Source: JBQTII01 sp052387905
GTDB taxonomy: Bacteria; Actinomycetota; Actinomycetes; Sporichthyales; Sporichthyaceae
DNA: 39,790 nucleotides
NCBI GenBank assembly: GCA_052387905.1
Contig: JBQTIR010000017.1
Span: forward strand, 1 to 39,790
Direction of reading: 5' to 3'
Shown: one piece after another, positions 7,358 to 17,437 of the stretch
How positions within the stretch are numbered: the stretch's first letter is position 1
Layout: each line of letters opens with the position of its first letter
Notes under the pieces: generated by a model
The model's input: the letters and a program-made list of their open reading frames with translations, nothing else
Database searches by the model: none
Told to the model about the DNA's origin: nothing
Translations under genes and position numbers: made by a program

Positions 7358-7607
7358 TTAATCCGCCCTAAAAGCCGTCTTATCTCCTGCCACGAATTTC
7401 TCCCAGCCCACTACGCCATGGCGAACGCCACCGCTCCGACCAGAGCCGCCAGCGGCGCAGAGCGAATCGCCGGGACTGCGAGACGAATGTCACCTACTGG
7501 TCCACACCGAGCAGAAAATCTGTCGATTACAGAGAGCCTGATTCGAAAGCCTGATTTAGAGTATGTCGGAGCATGAGCATCGGCCCTTCCTCTGGAACAG
7601 TTCACAT
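7358..7607 (-). other. AT-rich spacer with short, possibly decayed coding traces
   Basis: About 250 bp between the two small membrane genes. A 17-codon frame (7527-7580) has a good AGGAAGGG ribosome site but ends at once. Another frame continues to 7411 and ends in a hydrophobic stretch (PLAALVGAVAFAMA). Together they could be a third small membrane-protein gene broken by a frameshift, or chance. I do not call a gene. Confidence 0.3.
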
Positions 7608-7859
7608 TTAACTGACGAGCTTTACGATCTCGGCCCCACCAAGAAACACTAGGGTGCAACCTCCAAACAGAAGGGCCAGGAACCCGCCAAGTTGCGGACC
7701 TTTGATAGAAATCCGTGGGGTTCCAAGGAGGGCGCGAAGTCGCGACGGAAACCGGTCATACAACTGGCTATAAGCGCTCGGAGACCTTCTCCACCATGCG
7801 CGGGCAGCCAGCAGCATAATCAATCCGAGCGGCAGGTACAGGATATTCAACAACGACAC
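7608..7859 (-). CDS. Small two-helix membrane protein directly downstream of the Rhs toxin (candidate immunity protein)
   Basis: An 83-aa protein whose GTG start lies 8 bp after the rhs stop, with GAGGG at the right distance, so translation is probably coupled to the toxin gene. Hydrophobic segments are at about 2-20 (LNILYLPLGLIMLLAARAW) and 57-80 (GGFLALLFGGCTLVFLGGAEIV), with a basic, soluble loop between (RRSPSAYSQLYDRFPSRLRALL). In polymorphic toxin systems the gene immediately after the toxin tail normally encodes the cognate immunity protein. A membrane immunity protein fits a toxin that acts on membranes. The family is not recognised, so the role rests on context. Confidence 0.65.
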   Translation of the reverse strand: MSLLNILYLPLGLIMLLAARAWWRRSPSAYSQLYDRFPSRLRALLGTPRISIKGPQLGGFLALLFGGCTLVFLGGAEIVKLVS

Positions 7860-7867
7860 CTCGACCC

Positions 7868-8260
7868 TCAGAAAATCCTACGTCCGAAGACCCTGAACCC
7901 ATCCCTACCCGCTGAGAGGAAATTGACATTGATCCCTACCTGGGCCCCGATCCCACCATTCAGACTGCTGCCCCACCATGACCTTCGACTGCGGTCCCTC
8001 AGGCCCCAGGTCAAACACCCGCCAAGGCCAAGGCTTGCACAAGCAGAGTATGACCAAATTCGCTGTTGGCTAAACTTCGCTGAATTGTAGCTTCCCACCC
8101 GTCCCCAGCCGCCAAAACCGAGTCCGCCAAAGGACAATCCGAAGTTTCCACCTTGGAAACTTACTCCTCCGCACACCACCCAGCAGTAATTGGCTCCTAC
8201 TGAGCCGTGATTCCAGACTTTATTGACTGTCTTACAGGCCCATCCCAGCCCTCTTACGCA
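7868..8260 (-). other. Variable C-terminal toxin tail of the Rhs protein (unfamiliar type)
   Basis: The last 130 residues follow the core end DPINQFDLDGR. They are rich in Gly, Ser, Trp and Phe with four Cys, in blocks such as CWVVCGGVSFQGGNFGLSF, SACASLGLGGCLTWGLR and NGGIGAQVGINVNF, suggesting short amphipathic beta strands. I see no nuclease, deaminase, ADP-ribosyltransferase or protease motif. The DNA is clearly lower in GC than the body of the gene, as expected for exchanged toxin tails. Membrane-type partners downstream suggest a membrane target, which is inference. Confidence 0.6.
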
Positions 8261-11200
8261 CCGACCGTCTAGATCAAACTGATTGATCGGGTCTTGCTCA
8301 GCGTAATCGTATGCATTCGCGCTCCCTCCAGCGATTGGATCGACCGAGAGGAAACGCCCTGACGTGGAGTTGTACAAGCGCACACCCATCAGGACCAACG
8401 AATTGGAAATCGTCTCAGTAGAGCGCTGCTTTGCCCCTAGCCACGCGTAGCGGCCACTTTCCGTGCCCGTCTTGGGCTTGCCGAATTCGTCTGCGTCGAA
8501 GAGCAGGGCTGTTGTCGTGTCGTCGAGGGTAGTGGGGTTTGTCAGACTCAGGGCCTGCCCGGTATCGCCGTGCAGGGTTGTGAGCAGCAGTTTGATGGCT
8601 GCGGTGGCAGAGGTGGTAGCGGCGAGATCGCCTGTGATGCCAGCGATGTTGCGCGTTATCGGCCCGCTGGCGCCTTCCAGGATCCACGCGGGTGAGTCGG
8701 CGTCGTTCGCGTAGTGGTTGGTCTTAGCGCCGCTGGTCACCCACGGCCCGGAGCTGTTGTTCTCCGTTGTCCAGCCCTGCAGTCGCATCGCGGGGTCGAG
8801 GGTCCAAGTCTGACGATTGGACCCGATGGTTTGACGTTGGACCATGTCGGTGCTGAAGTACGCCAGGTTCGCGGTCCCGGTCGGGAGCGGGGCGGTGGTC
8901 GTGCGGCCGTGGGCGTCGTAGACGTACCCGGAGTTCGTTATCCGGTCCGCGGTGTCATACGCCGAGGTAGCTGGAGTGCCGCCGCTGCTGGGGCACGCGG
9001 CTCCGACTGCTCCGGTGCGGGTGGTCAGGGCGGTGCGGTTGGTGTTGACGTCAAACCCATACACCCGGGAGATGCAGACGTCTCCAGTCGTGTCGTCGGT
9101 CTGCTTCAGGCGCCCGATCTTGTCGTAGGTGTAAGTCTGGCTCGATCCACGCACATCGGCGTCACCGCGCACCCGGGTGCGCGTCTGGCCGTGGATGTTC
9201 TCCACCGTCGTCTCAGCGAGCAGGACGTCGCCATTCACCTTGGCGTAGGAGCGGGTCAACCAGGATCCGGTGGGGTCCTCTGCCTGGGTCATGGTGACCC
9301 CGGCCGGCATCGCGTGGGAGATGACCTGGCCGGCTGGGTCATAGGTGGCCGTGAAGGTCCCCGCGACGGGGTCGACCATCTGCGTCAGCAGCTGGCGGTC
9401 GGTCGAATAGGTGTAGGTGGAAACGAGCGGGCTCGCTCCGGCGGAGAACTGCCGCCGGGTCTTGACCTGATCAAGGAAGGTGTAGGTCGTCTCAGTCCGC
9501 CCACCGTCGGCGTCCACATAGGCCGTCTCCCGGCCCAGGACGTCGTAGTCCCGTGTGATGACGGTGTTCGGGGTGAGTGAGGTATCGCGGGTTTCGATTA
9601 CCCGCCCGGTGGCGCCCGCGTACACGGTCTTCATCGTCGGAACCGCGGCGCCGAGCCCACCGGTGGTGGTGACGACATCGACGCGGCCCGCGCCGTCGTA
9701 GGCAGTCGTCGTGGTCCGGGTCACCGAGTTCGCGACGTCGACCACCGTGGCGGCCTGCCCGAGGACGTCGTAGGTCATGGTGGTGGTGATCCGCTGGGTC
9801 GGGTTCGAGCCGCCGCCGGTGATTGCTCCGGCGGGGCGGGTGCGGCAGACCATGCCATCCCATTCCGGCTTTCCGCCGCACGGAGCGGATCCGGTGCCGG
9901 TGTAGTAGTCCGTGATCGTGGAGTCCGCGCCCGTGGTGCGACTCGCTGCCACAGCGGACGGCATGTCGGTGCGGATCGGCCGTGCGCGATTGTCGTAGGC
10001 GGTCTGGGTGGTGATCTCGAGTCCGCCTTGGTCGGAGATGACCTTGGTCGGTTGACCGATCGTCCAGTCGTAGAAGGTGCGTACGGTGCGCACGTCCACG
10101 TCGGTTTCTGTACCGAGGAGCCTGGCCCCTGCGGCGGTGGTGGTAACCATGTCTGCGACCACCGCGGAGCCGTCCGTGGGCCGGCCTTGGTCATAGGTGT
10201 TGATGACGTGCTCGCGAGCGAGTGCAGTGCCTTCACCTTCTGCCCCGCCCGGCAGCACGACCTGGCGCACGGGACCGAAGGTCTGCAGCAGCCGCTGCCC
10301 GTCGCCGTCGTAGATCGAGGCCGAGGACAGCAACTCCGCCCGCTCCGCGGTAGGACGCGCGGCGAGGCCCAGCGCGACCAGCTCCGAGTCGGTCGCGGGA
10401 CGCAGGGCGCGGGCCCGGTTGTTGAAGGAAAGCTCGCGGATGGAGTTACCGAACTCGTCGTACTCGGTCGTGGAGATCGCCCCACCGGGGATAGCGGTGT
10501 TGACCTCGCGCCCTTCCACGTCGAGGTAGTGGATCGTGGCGCGGGTGTAGGAGGACTGCGACCCGTCGTGATCGCCCGGGACCTCATCCGGCGGATACAC
10601 CGCCGTCGCATCCGTCGGCGCCTGCGTCTGGCCCCAGGCCGCGATGGCCGCGGTGTCCATCGCGTGTGGGCCGCCGGAGCTGGCGGTGAGGGGTACGTCG
10701 TACACGACCGACCAGGCTGTCTCTGACTTACCGTCATCGAGTGCGTCCCGGGTGATGCTCGCAAGCCGGCCGGCATTCGAGTCACCCGACACGGTGGTGT
10801 AGCCAATGCGCCAGTCCTCCTCACCCGGTGGGATCACCTTGATGACGCGGCCGGCGGAGTCGTACTCGTAGGCGGTGACCAGATTCGGTGTGATCCGCGG
10901 ATCCCAGGCCGCGACCAGGCGCCCGTCCGTGTCGTAGGAGTACCGCGCGACATCGATTGAGGTCACCGTCGATGTTCCCGGCATGGTGGCCCAGAGCTTG
11001 ACCTTCGATGCCCGGCCGGCGAAGTCCCCAGGGGTTCCCGCGGACGCTGTCGTTGTCGATGCGTAGCTCATCTCCAGCACCCGGCAGCCCACCGCGGGGG
11101 TGCCCGTGCCATCGCACGCGGTCTGTGCGACCGCGGCGGTCGGGGCGATGATCCGCGCCAGGCGGACCTGCCCCGCGCCGAGCTGCCCGGCGGGCACGAC

Positions 11201-14200
11201 GGCGTAGGTGTAGCCGGTGCTGTTGTCGACGCCCGGCGGGGTCGCCGACGCCACAGTGAACAGCCCCGCGCTCGCGGCATCCGGGGTGAACTCGATCCGT
11301 GTCCCCTCCGTCGTGGTGAGCAGGAACGCGGTGGAGTCCCCGCTCAGGGTCATCTCCTCTGACCCGACCTCCGCCTCCCACACCGTGTTCACCCCGGACC
11401 CGGTATCGGTCTTGGTGAACTGCACCCGGGTCGAGTCGGTGCGGGTGATCTGCACGGCCTCAGGGCCGGTCTGGGTCAGTGAGACCCAGTCCACCGCGGC
11501 AAGCTCCGCGACCCCACCGGCGGCCCACTCCGGGCCGAATGGGCCCACCTGGCCCGGGACATGGTTGCCGGACTGCGGGTCACGCGAACGCGCGGTGCGC
11601 GCGACCGAAATCCCGAAATACGAAGTGTCGGTCGCGCTGATCGTGTAATCGCCGGTCAGCAAGTTCAGGGTGCCCGGGCCGACCTGCTCGGTCGCAGCGT
11701 CCGAGGCGAGAGTGTCCAGGGTGACGCTGATCGGGGTCGAGCCAGTCCCGGACGCCGTTCCGCCGATCAGCAGGACCCTCAGGTCCACTTTGGCGTCCAA
11801 CCCGAGAGTGCTCAACGCATCCCAGATGATCGGGGCGCTGGTGCCACCTGTGACGGTGATCGCGCTACCGTCCGGGACCGCAGTCCACGTATCAGTCTCA
11901 CCGCGGCGGTACTCAAACGTCACCGCGGTCGCATCCTTGACCGCAGCAGACAAGGTGAAGCGCCGCTCAGACCGGTCCCCATCACCCGGGGAGGTAACCG
12001 CGCCACTGCCGACGTTGAAACTGTAGGACACCGGCGCCGAGATGTTCCCCGCCTTGTCCACCGTCGCCACATACAGGGTGTGCGGGCCATCCGTGGTCGG
12101 GGTCGCGACCACATTCACCGCACCCCCGGTCGTGGCCACCGTCGTGGACGGGGTGGGGTCATCAAGGGACCACAGCACCGCCTTGATCCCCGACGCTGCC
12201 CCGCCTGTGCCGGCCGGGTCGGTGCCCGGGGTCAGAGTGAAGGTTCCCGCGCTTCCTGCGGACTGTGCCCACGCCCCCTGCGGATAACTCGACGACGCGA
12301 TGCCTGCTGCGTTCGGCGGCTTGACATCGACGGTGAATTCACACCACAACGACCACGACGAGGACAGGTCGGTGCCGTCATCGCCCTTCGCCCGCCATCG
12401 GTAGGACGAACCGTCGGCCAACACGTTCGCCGGGACCATCCACCGGTTCGAGGACTTCGTCGGCAAAAACGCACCGGAGTGCCCCGTCGCTACCGCAGGG
12501 GAACCCGACAGCGGCCACACCTCCAACCGCAGGCGGGTCTTGTCGTTATCCCCGTCGAAGGAGGATCCCGTCAGGACCGGGGTGCGGGTATTCACAAACG
12601 GCCGGTTCACCCCGTCGATGCAGTTCGCCCCGGGCTCGGCCGCCATGTCGATCGGCGCCTTCGGCAACGAGTTGTAAGTGACCGTCAGCGTCGGACGCCG
12701 TGACGCCGAATCACACGAAGTCCCAGCCTCGACATTGAGGGAACAGAACTCCTTGAACGAGTTCGACCCCGTCTCGGAATTCGCACCCCGCAACGTCATG
12801 CCCTCGTTGGGGATCCCCGTGCCGATCCCCAACCACGCCGCCACGATCGGCGTGACATCCAACGACACCGTCGCGTTCGGACAGGTCCCGGTCCCGTTGT
12901 TGAACCCGGGAGTCTGCACCAAGAACTCGGCATCGTCGTGAAGCCCCGGCTGCCCGGAATTCCAGGTCGCTGACCCGTCCCAGAACCCAAACACGGGCCG
13001 AATCCACATCGAGGACCCCGTGCACGAGGACGCGTTGACCTGACGCAGCTTCAACGACGCCGAGATGATCGACGTGTCGAACAGGAAAGGCGTCTGGAAC
13101 AACAGATAGGCCCGCTGCCGCAGCGCCGACGTCGAACTCTGATACCCCACCTTGAGCGTCGAAGCCTGCCCGTAACTCGTCGTCGGGGACCCCTCGCGCA
13201 CATAGGTGTCCCGCACCCCGGTCAAGTTCACATCTACCGAAGGATCGACGGTCACCGGGTAGGTCGCGCGGTCCAGGTACTCCTTCGTCGGTCGCAGCTC
13301 CAGCACAGTGCGGCCGGCCTCATCGGTCACCAACGCCGAGTCCAGCGGCGCCAACGTGGGACCCGAGTCCTCCTCGTCCGGATCGGTCACCGGGGAAGAA
13401 TCGAAAATCACCGGCGGCGCGATCGAGATCAGCGCACGACCAGACCCGTCCACCGCGGCATACCCGCCGCCCTCACCCTCGATGATCTCCGCGACACCGG
13501 TGGTCTCGATCGGGAACCGATACACCGGCACCCCCGACGGACGCTCCGCCAGCACGACGTTCGCCTGAAAACCCGCATCGCGGGCCGTGACCTCCAGGTC
13601 AGCATTGCGCGACACCTCGAAGGTCGCCTGCGGCCCCGACACCGTCGGCGCGGGCAGATCCGACGGCCAGAACAACGCCAACGACTTCCCCGTCGAGGTC
13701 AGCACCTCACCCAGCGGAGTCTCCTGCGCCCCCCCGTCGCCGAGATCCGCACCTGCGCCAACCTCACCCGCGGCTCCAACGCCTTCCCCCGCGTGAAACG
13801 CGAGAGCCCCCGCTGGCCCTCGGTCCGAGCAGCCACCCTCCGGGCACCCAGGGAGGTGTCGACATCCACCCACCGGCCATCCCGCAGCACCCGGAACGGG
13901 ATCCCATGGAACTCCGTGGTGCGGTATCCCTCCGGCGTCGCCCACGTCGTCGACGAACCCGTCCGCTCAGCCAGGATCTCCACCTTCGAACCCTGCACCC
14001 GCGCAGCTGAGAACGCGTCCGTCGCGGACCCGACCGACGCCACCTGCGCCAGCGACGACTCAGCGCTGTCCCTCAGCCCGATCCCAGCATCTGCATTCGC
14101 CCGGGGATTGACCGGCGCCTGCACCAGAGAGAACACAAGACCCGCCGAGACTGTCGCGGCAACCAGTGCGACGAGGCTGCGCGCCAGTCGAGCCTTCGGC

Positions 14201-14244
14201 GCGATGCCTCCCATGGACTGTGGAATCCGATGCCGACCCGCCAC
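7868..14244 (-). CDS. Rhs/YD-repeat polymorphic toxin, secreted, frameshifted as sequenced
   Basis: A protein of about 2,125 aa read in two frames. From the GTG at 14244 the first frame gives a signal peptide (SLVALVAATVSAGLVFSLV, cleaved near PRANA) and a conserved N-terminal stretch (TTWATPEGYRTTEFHGIPFRVL). It runs into a run of seven Gs at 13735-13729, after which the minus-one-base frame carries the rest. There follow a DNRLRE-type domain (about 13240-12660), Ig/FN3-like modules (about 12650-11700), YD repeats (about 11640-8400, for example YEYDSAGRV and TTEYDEFGN) and the Rhs core end GVRLYNSTSGRFLSVDPI. A 130-aa variable tail closes the gene. Rhs proteins form a shell enclosing a toxic C-terminus released after the core. 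It is inserted between tsaB and rimI; its first 70 codons in the long frame upstream of 13735 are not real. Confidence 0.88.
13729..13735 (-). other. Frameshift site: homopolymer of seven G (minus strand) in rhs
   Basis: Upstream coding is in the frame ending at 13699 and downstream coding is in the frame of the long Rhs ORF. Adding one G to the run (or removing two) joins ISATGG to AQETPLGEV and gives one continuous protein. It could be a sequencing error, slipped-strand phase variation, or an inactivating mutation. Confidence 0.75.
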
Positions 14245-14342
14245 CGTGCCCCCCGATGCAAATCAGCAGAAATTCGATCAACCTGATCGGATCCTGCCAG
14301 CGGGGACCGCTGGAAGACAAGGAGAGAAAGTGGCGCCAGATC

Positions 14343-14990
14343 TCAGGTTCTGACGCGCTTGCGGGCAGCGGGTTCGACTGCGTCGGGGCGGCGCAGGTAC
14401 AGCGGTTCCGGGGGCAGGGTCGGCTCTCCCGAAGCCAGCGCTGCCTCGACGATCGTGGCCAGGTCGACCGGGTCCGGGTAGGTGGGAGGGTGGCCGTTCG
14501 GGAAGGACTGCGGGTAGAGCCGAGGGCCCTCACCGACGACCGGACCGTCCCACGCCATCACCGCCGGGGTGTCCACACCGGGACCGCCGGTGCGCACACC
14601 GCCGGCGCCGTAGCGGGCCCAGTAGACCTCCTTACGTCGCGCGTCGGTGGCGACCAGAAATTCGCCATCGATCTCCCGGGCACCGGCCCGCGCGAGCACG
14701 TCCAGGGAACAGACCCCGTGCACCTCGATGCCGAGCCCGTGGGCCAGCGAACGCGCGGTCATCAGCCCGACCCGCAGGCCGGTGTAGGGCCCGGGACCAA
14801 CGCCGGCGGCGATCGCGTCGAGCTGACGGGGCATCACACCCGCCTCGTCGAGCACCGCCGCCACCCCGACCGCGAGCAGCTCACCGTGCCGACGCGCATC
14901 CACCACCGAACGCACCGCGAGCGGCACACCGTCGCGGCACAGCGCCACGGATACTGCAGGGGTGGAGGTGTCTAGCGCGAGGATCAGCAC
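14343..14990 (-). CDS. tsaB: tRNA threonylcarbamoyladenosine biosynthesis protein TsaB
   Basis: A 215-aa ASKHA-fold protein that pairs with TsaD to place threonylcarbamoyl on A37 of ANN-decoding tRNAs. Visible family marks are the start VLILALDTSTPAVSVALCRDG, RHGELLAVG at about 46-54 and AAGVGPGPYTGLRVGLMTARSLAHGL at about 76-101. The GTG at 14990 was chosen because the family begins with this LALDTS strand; a further GTG at 15026 would overlap the PIN gene. It lies 22 bp after the PIN toxin stop and is separated from its usual partners by accessory insertions on both sides: the TA pair splits it from tsaE, and Rhs splits it from rimI. Confidence 0.93.
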   Translation of the reverse strand: MLILALDTSTPAVSVALCRDGVPLAVRSVVDARRHGELLAVGVAAVLDEAGVMPRQLDAIAAGVGPGPYTGLRVGLMTARSLAHGLGIEVHGVCSLDVLARAGAREIDGEFLVATDARRKEVYWARYGAGGVRTGGPGVDTPAVMAWDGPVVGEGPRLYPQSFPNGHPPTYPDPVDLATIVEAALASGEPTLPPEPLYLRRPDAVEPAARKRVRT

Positions 14991-15012
14991 GGGGCCAGCG
15001 TAGGCGCGGCGC

Positions 15013-15525
15013 TCAGCGCCCCGCACGACGGTGGCGGCGCATCCCGTCCACCCGAGCGGCGAACTGCGTCGGCGTCACGATCGGGATCCCCCGCCAGGGC
15101 GACATCGCCAGCAGGTCGGTGTCGTTCGAGACGAGCATCAAGGCGCCACAGTCGACCACGAGGTCCAGGACGAGGTTGTCCTCCCAATCCGGACAGTCAT
15201 GGACCGACCGTGCAGGTTCGATCATCGCTCCGCCCGAGTGCTGCGCGGCCGCCGAGATCACCGCCGTGAACCGTTGGACCTGCGCCGGGTCCCAGGCCAG
15301 AACCTCCGCCAGGACCCGCGCCGTCTCCTCGACGATGTGCGGACTGAGCCAGAGCGAGAACTCGGCGCCGTCCACGATCACCCCGACGCTGTCGGCCGAG
15401 GGGTTGCCGGACAACGGCGGCGGCGAGGGCCACGAGCGGAACGGGGAGTTTCCGCCCGCCCCGGCCGCGACGAGCACGTTGACATCAAAGACGACCGGGA
15501 TCGGCACGGCCCCCGGCAAGCTCAC
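15013..15525 (-). CDS. PIN-domain toxin of a toxin-antitoxin pair (COG1569-like)
   Basis: A 170-aa PIN-fold ribonuclease candidate. The N-terminal VVFDVNVLVAA carries the first acidic residue. Other acidic PIN positions are in the EETARVLAEVLAW region, DCPDWEDNLVLDLVVDCGA and SNDTDLLAM, the last resembling the PIN motif where D residues bind Mg2+. Such toxins cleave RNA when freed from their antitoxin. The GTG start overlaps the stop of the upstream antitoxin gene in a GTGA junction, so translation is coupled. The pair interrupts tsaE-tsaB. A mid-protein segment rich in Ser and Pro (about 27-45) is longer than usual for small VapC proteins. Confidence 0.8.
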   Translation of the reverse strand: MSLPGAVPIPVVFDVNVLVAAGAGGNSPFRSWPSPPPLSGNPSADSVGVIVDGAEFSLWLSPHIVEETARVLAEVLAWDPAQVQRFTAVISAAAQHSGGAMIEPARSVHDCPDWEDNLVLDLVVDCGALMLVSNDTDLLAMSPWRGIPIVTPTQFAARVDGMRRHRRAGR

Positions 15526-15767
15526 CGCGACGGACGCGAGCGGCGAACCAGATCCGGAATGTCATCGAGCGCGTGGCCGCTCTCGGCCAGCTTGGTCTGC
15601 CCGTAGGCCTGCAGGTCTCGCAGTTCGTCGGCCATTTTGATCGACGCCATGACCTTGAGCGTCGCCCGCAGGTAGGCCGAACGGTTGCCGTGGCCGAAGT
15701 ACTCGACGAGCTCGTCGAGCGCTGCGCGATCCTCGTCGGCGACCGCGAACCCCACCGTCTGCGTCAC
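15522..15767 (-). CDS. Antitoxin partner of the PIN toxin (ribbon-helix-helix-like)
   Basis: An 81-aa protein beginning VTQTVGFAVADEDRAALDEL with the helical stretch GNRSAYLRATLKVMASIKMADELRDLQAYG, the general look of a small RHH-type antitoxin. Its C-terminal part (ALDDIPDLVRRSRPSR) would wrap the toxin. The GTG at 15767 was chosen because GGAGAG sits just upstream; the open frame extends to a TTG at 15806 without a ribosome site. Its stop overlaps the toxin start. It probably autoregulates the pair, but I could not define an operator in the short gap to tsaE. Confidence 0.68.
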   Translation of the reverse strand: MTQTVGFAVADEDRAALDELVEYFGHGNRSAYLRATLKVMASIKMADELRDLQAYGQTKLAESGHALDDIPDLVRRSRPSR

Positions 15768-15815
15768 GATCTCTCCTGCATTCTCATCGCACTTCACATG
15801 CACCAAAAATGCAGT

Positions 15816-16334
15816 TTAGCCGAGGATGGACCTCAGATCCATGCCCGCCCAGCGCGGGCCGACCGCGGTCACCGTCACGATCCGCACCGCGGCGCTCGGG
15901 TCCTCGGGGTCCGCGTCGGTCGGCACGTCGGCACTACGACGCAGCACGAGCTCGAGCCGATCGCCGGCGAGGTCCTCGACCAGGCCGGCGCCCCACTCGA
16001 CGACAGTGACCGAGTCGGCGATCGACTCGTCGAGGTCGAGGTCGGCGATCTCGACCGCATCGGCCATCCGGTAGGCGTCGACGTGCACCAGCGACGGCCC
16101 GCCACTCAGGGAGGGGTGAATCCGCGAGATCACGAACGTCGGGCTGGTGACGCGACCGCGTACCCCCAGTGCCGCGCCCAGCCCCTGGGTCAAGGTCGTC
16201 TTGCCGGCGCCCAGGTCGCCGGTGAGCACCAGCAGATCACCACGTCGGAGTAGGGACGCCAGCCGCTCCCCCAGGGCCCGCATCGCGGGGGCGGTCGGGA
16301 CCACGATCTGCACACCCGCGTGCTCGGCGCTCAT
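15816..16334 (-). CDS. tsaE: tRNA threonylcarbamoyladenosine biosynthesis ATPase TsaE
   Basis: A 172-aa P-loop ATPase required for multiple turnover of the TsaB-TsaD complex in t6A synthesis. Walker A is LTGDLGAGKTTLTQGLGA (Lys45), followed by VTSPTFVISRIH, then LVHVDAYRM and the acidic DLDLDESIADSVTVVEWG typical of TsaE. The ATG at 16334 overlaps the stop of the upstream alpha/beta hydrolase (ATGA), so it is translated as part of the alr-hydrolase-tsaE operon. The much longer frame reading to 17672 is a shadow of the hydrolase gene. Confidence 0.95.
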   Translation of the reverse strand: MSAEHAGVQIVVPTAPAMRALGERLASLLRRGDLLVLTGDLGAGKTTLTQGLGAALGVRGRVTSPTFVISRIHPSLSGGPSLVHVDAYRMADAVEIADLDLDESIADSVTVVEWGAGLVEDLAGDRLELVLRRSADVPTDADPEDPSAAVRIVTVTAVGPRWAGMDLRSILG

Positions 16335-17437
16335 GTGGCCCGTCCCTTCGACCTGGCGCCTGCCCGGCGCATCTGGGCACCCAACCGGACCCGGTCGAGC
16401 AAACGACCGAGGCCGGCGTTCACGATGGCGTGGTCCTCCAGTTGCACCAGGTGGCCCGCCTCGGGCACCACGAGCAGTTCGGCCTTGGGCAGCGCGGCCG
16501 CGATCGTGCGGCTGTGGGCCAGCGGGGTGAGCAGATCGCGCTCGGCACCGACGACCAAGGTGGCAATGTTGCGGAACAGCGGCAGCGCCTCTTCGGTGTC
16601 GTGCTCGCTCAGCACGGTGAAGAACTCCGCGAAGACGTCCAGCGGGGTGCTGGACAGCGTGGCGCCGGCGAAGCGGGCCAGCGCGCGCGAGGTGTCGGGG
16701 CGGCCGAAGGAGAAGCGCCGGGTGAACAGCAGCCCGATCGTGCGGTCGGCCTTCATGCCCCGGCGGACCACCAGCGGATTCGTCGCGACCGTTCCGACCA
16801 CCAGCGGCGCCACCGGCCACAGCCGGCGCATCACGGCGGCGGGAAATCCGAGGGTCATCTCGTTCAGGCGCCCGGCGGAGGTGGTGATCAGCGCCGCACC
16901 CCGCACCCGCGCAGCAAATTCCGCCGGGTGCTCTGCCGCGTAGGCCATCGTCACCATGCCGCCGAGAGAATGTCCGACGAGGACCACCGGCCCGTCCGGC
17001 GCCGTGGCGGCGAGCACCGCCCGCAGATCCTCGACCAGGTACTCGATCGTCGAGTGCTCGGGGGCGCCGCGCCCGGAGCGGCCGTGGCCACGCTGGTCGT
17101 AGAACACCGTGCGGGCCAGGCGGGGCTCGCCGGCGAACTCGCGGCGTTGGAAATGCCAGGCATCCATGCTGAGGCAGAACCCGGCGATGAACACCAGCGT
17201 CGGTGCCCCCGCTGCCGCCGGGACCCGCGCTTCCTCCACCTCCACGCAGAGCTCGACGTCGTCGGCAGTGCGGACCCAGATCGGTTCGGTGTGCAGCTCG
17301 CCGAACGGCTCGTCGCGCAGCGGGTCCGGCAGTGCTGCGGCCTTGGCTGCGGCATAGCGGCGCACCCCGGCGGTGGCCAGGGCTCCTCCGGTGACCGCCC
17401 CGGCACTGAGCGCCCAGCGCAGTGGCGACGGGCTCAC
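16331..17437 (-). CDS. Alpha/beta hydrolase between alr and tsaE
   Basis: A 368-aa serine hydrolase. After an N-terminal hydrophobic stretch (LRWALSAGAVTGGALATAG, about 6-24, possible membrane anchor) come the fold's marks: LVFIAGFCLSMDAWHFQRR oxyanion region, VFYDQRGHGRSG, the nucleophile elbow VGHSLGGM, and PEAGHLVQLED holding the catalytic His. An Asp candidate lies in VVGAERDLLTP. A hydrolase in this exact place, between alr and tsaE, is conserved in actinobacteria, but its substrate is unknown to me. The GTG at 17437 overlaps the alr stop (GTGA) and its own stop overlaps the tsaE start. Confidence 0.85.
   Translation of the reverse strand: MSPSPLRWALSAGAVTGGALATAGVRRYAAAKAAALPDPLRDEPFGELHTEPIWVRTADDVELCVEVEEARVPAAAGAPTLVFIAGFCLSMDAWHFQRREFAGEPRLARTVFYDQRGHGRSGRGAPEHSTIEYLVEDLRAVLAATAPDGPVVLVGHSLGGMVTMAYAAEHPAEFAARVRGAALITTSAGRLNEMTLGFPAAVMRRLWPVAPLVVGTVATNPLVVRRGMKADRTIGLLFTRRFSFGRPDTSRALARFAGATLSSTPLDVFAEFFTVLSEHDTEEALPLFRNIATLVVGAERDLLTPLAHSRTIAAALPKAELLVVPEAGHLVQLEDHAIVNAGLGRLLDRVRLGAQMRRAGARSKGRAT

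Noticed and set aside
13736..13945. First 70 codons of the long Rhs frame as the true N-terminus
   Set aside because: The sequence is Gly/Pro/His-rich shadow; the other frame holds the signal peptide and conserved N-terminal motif.
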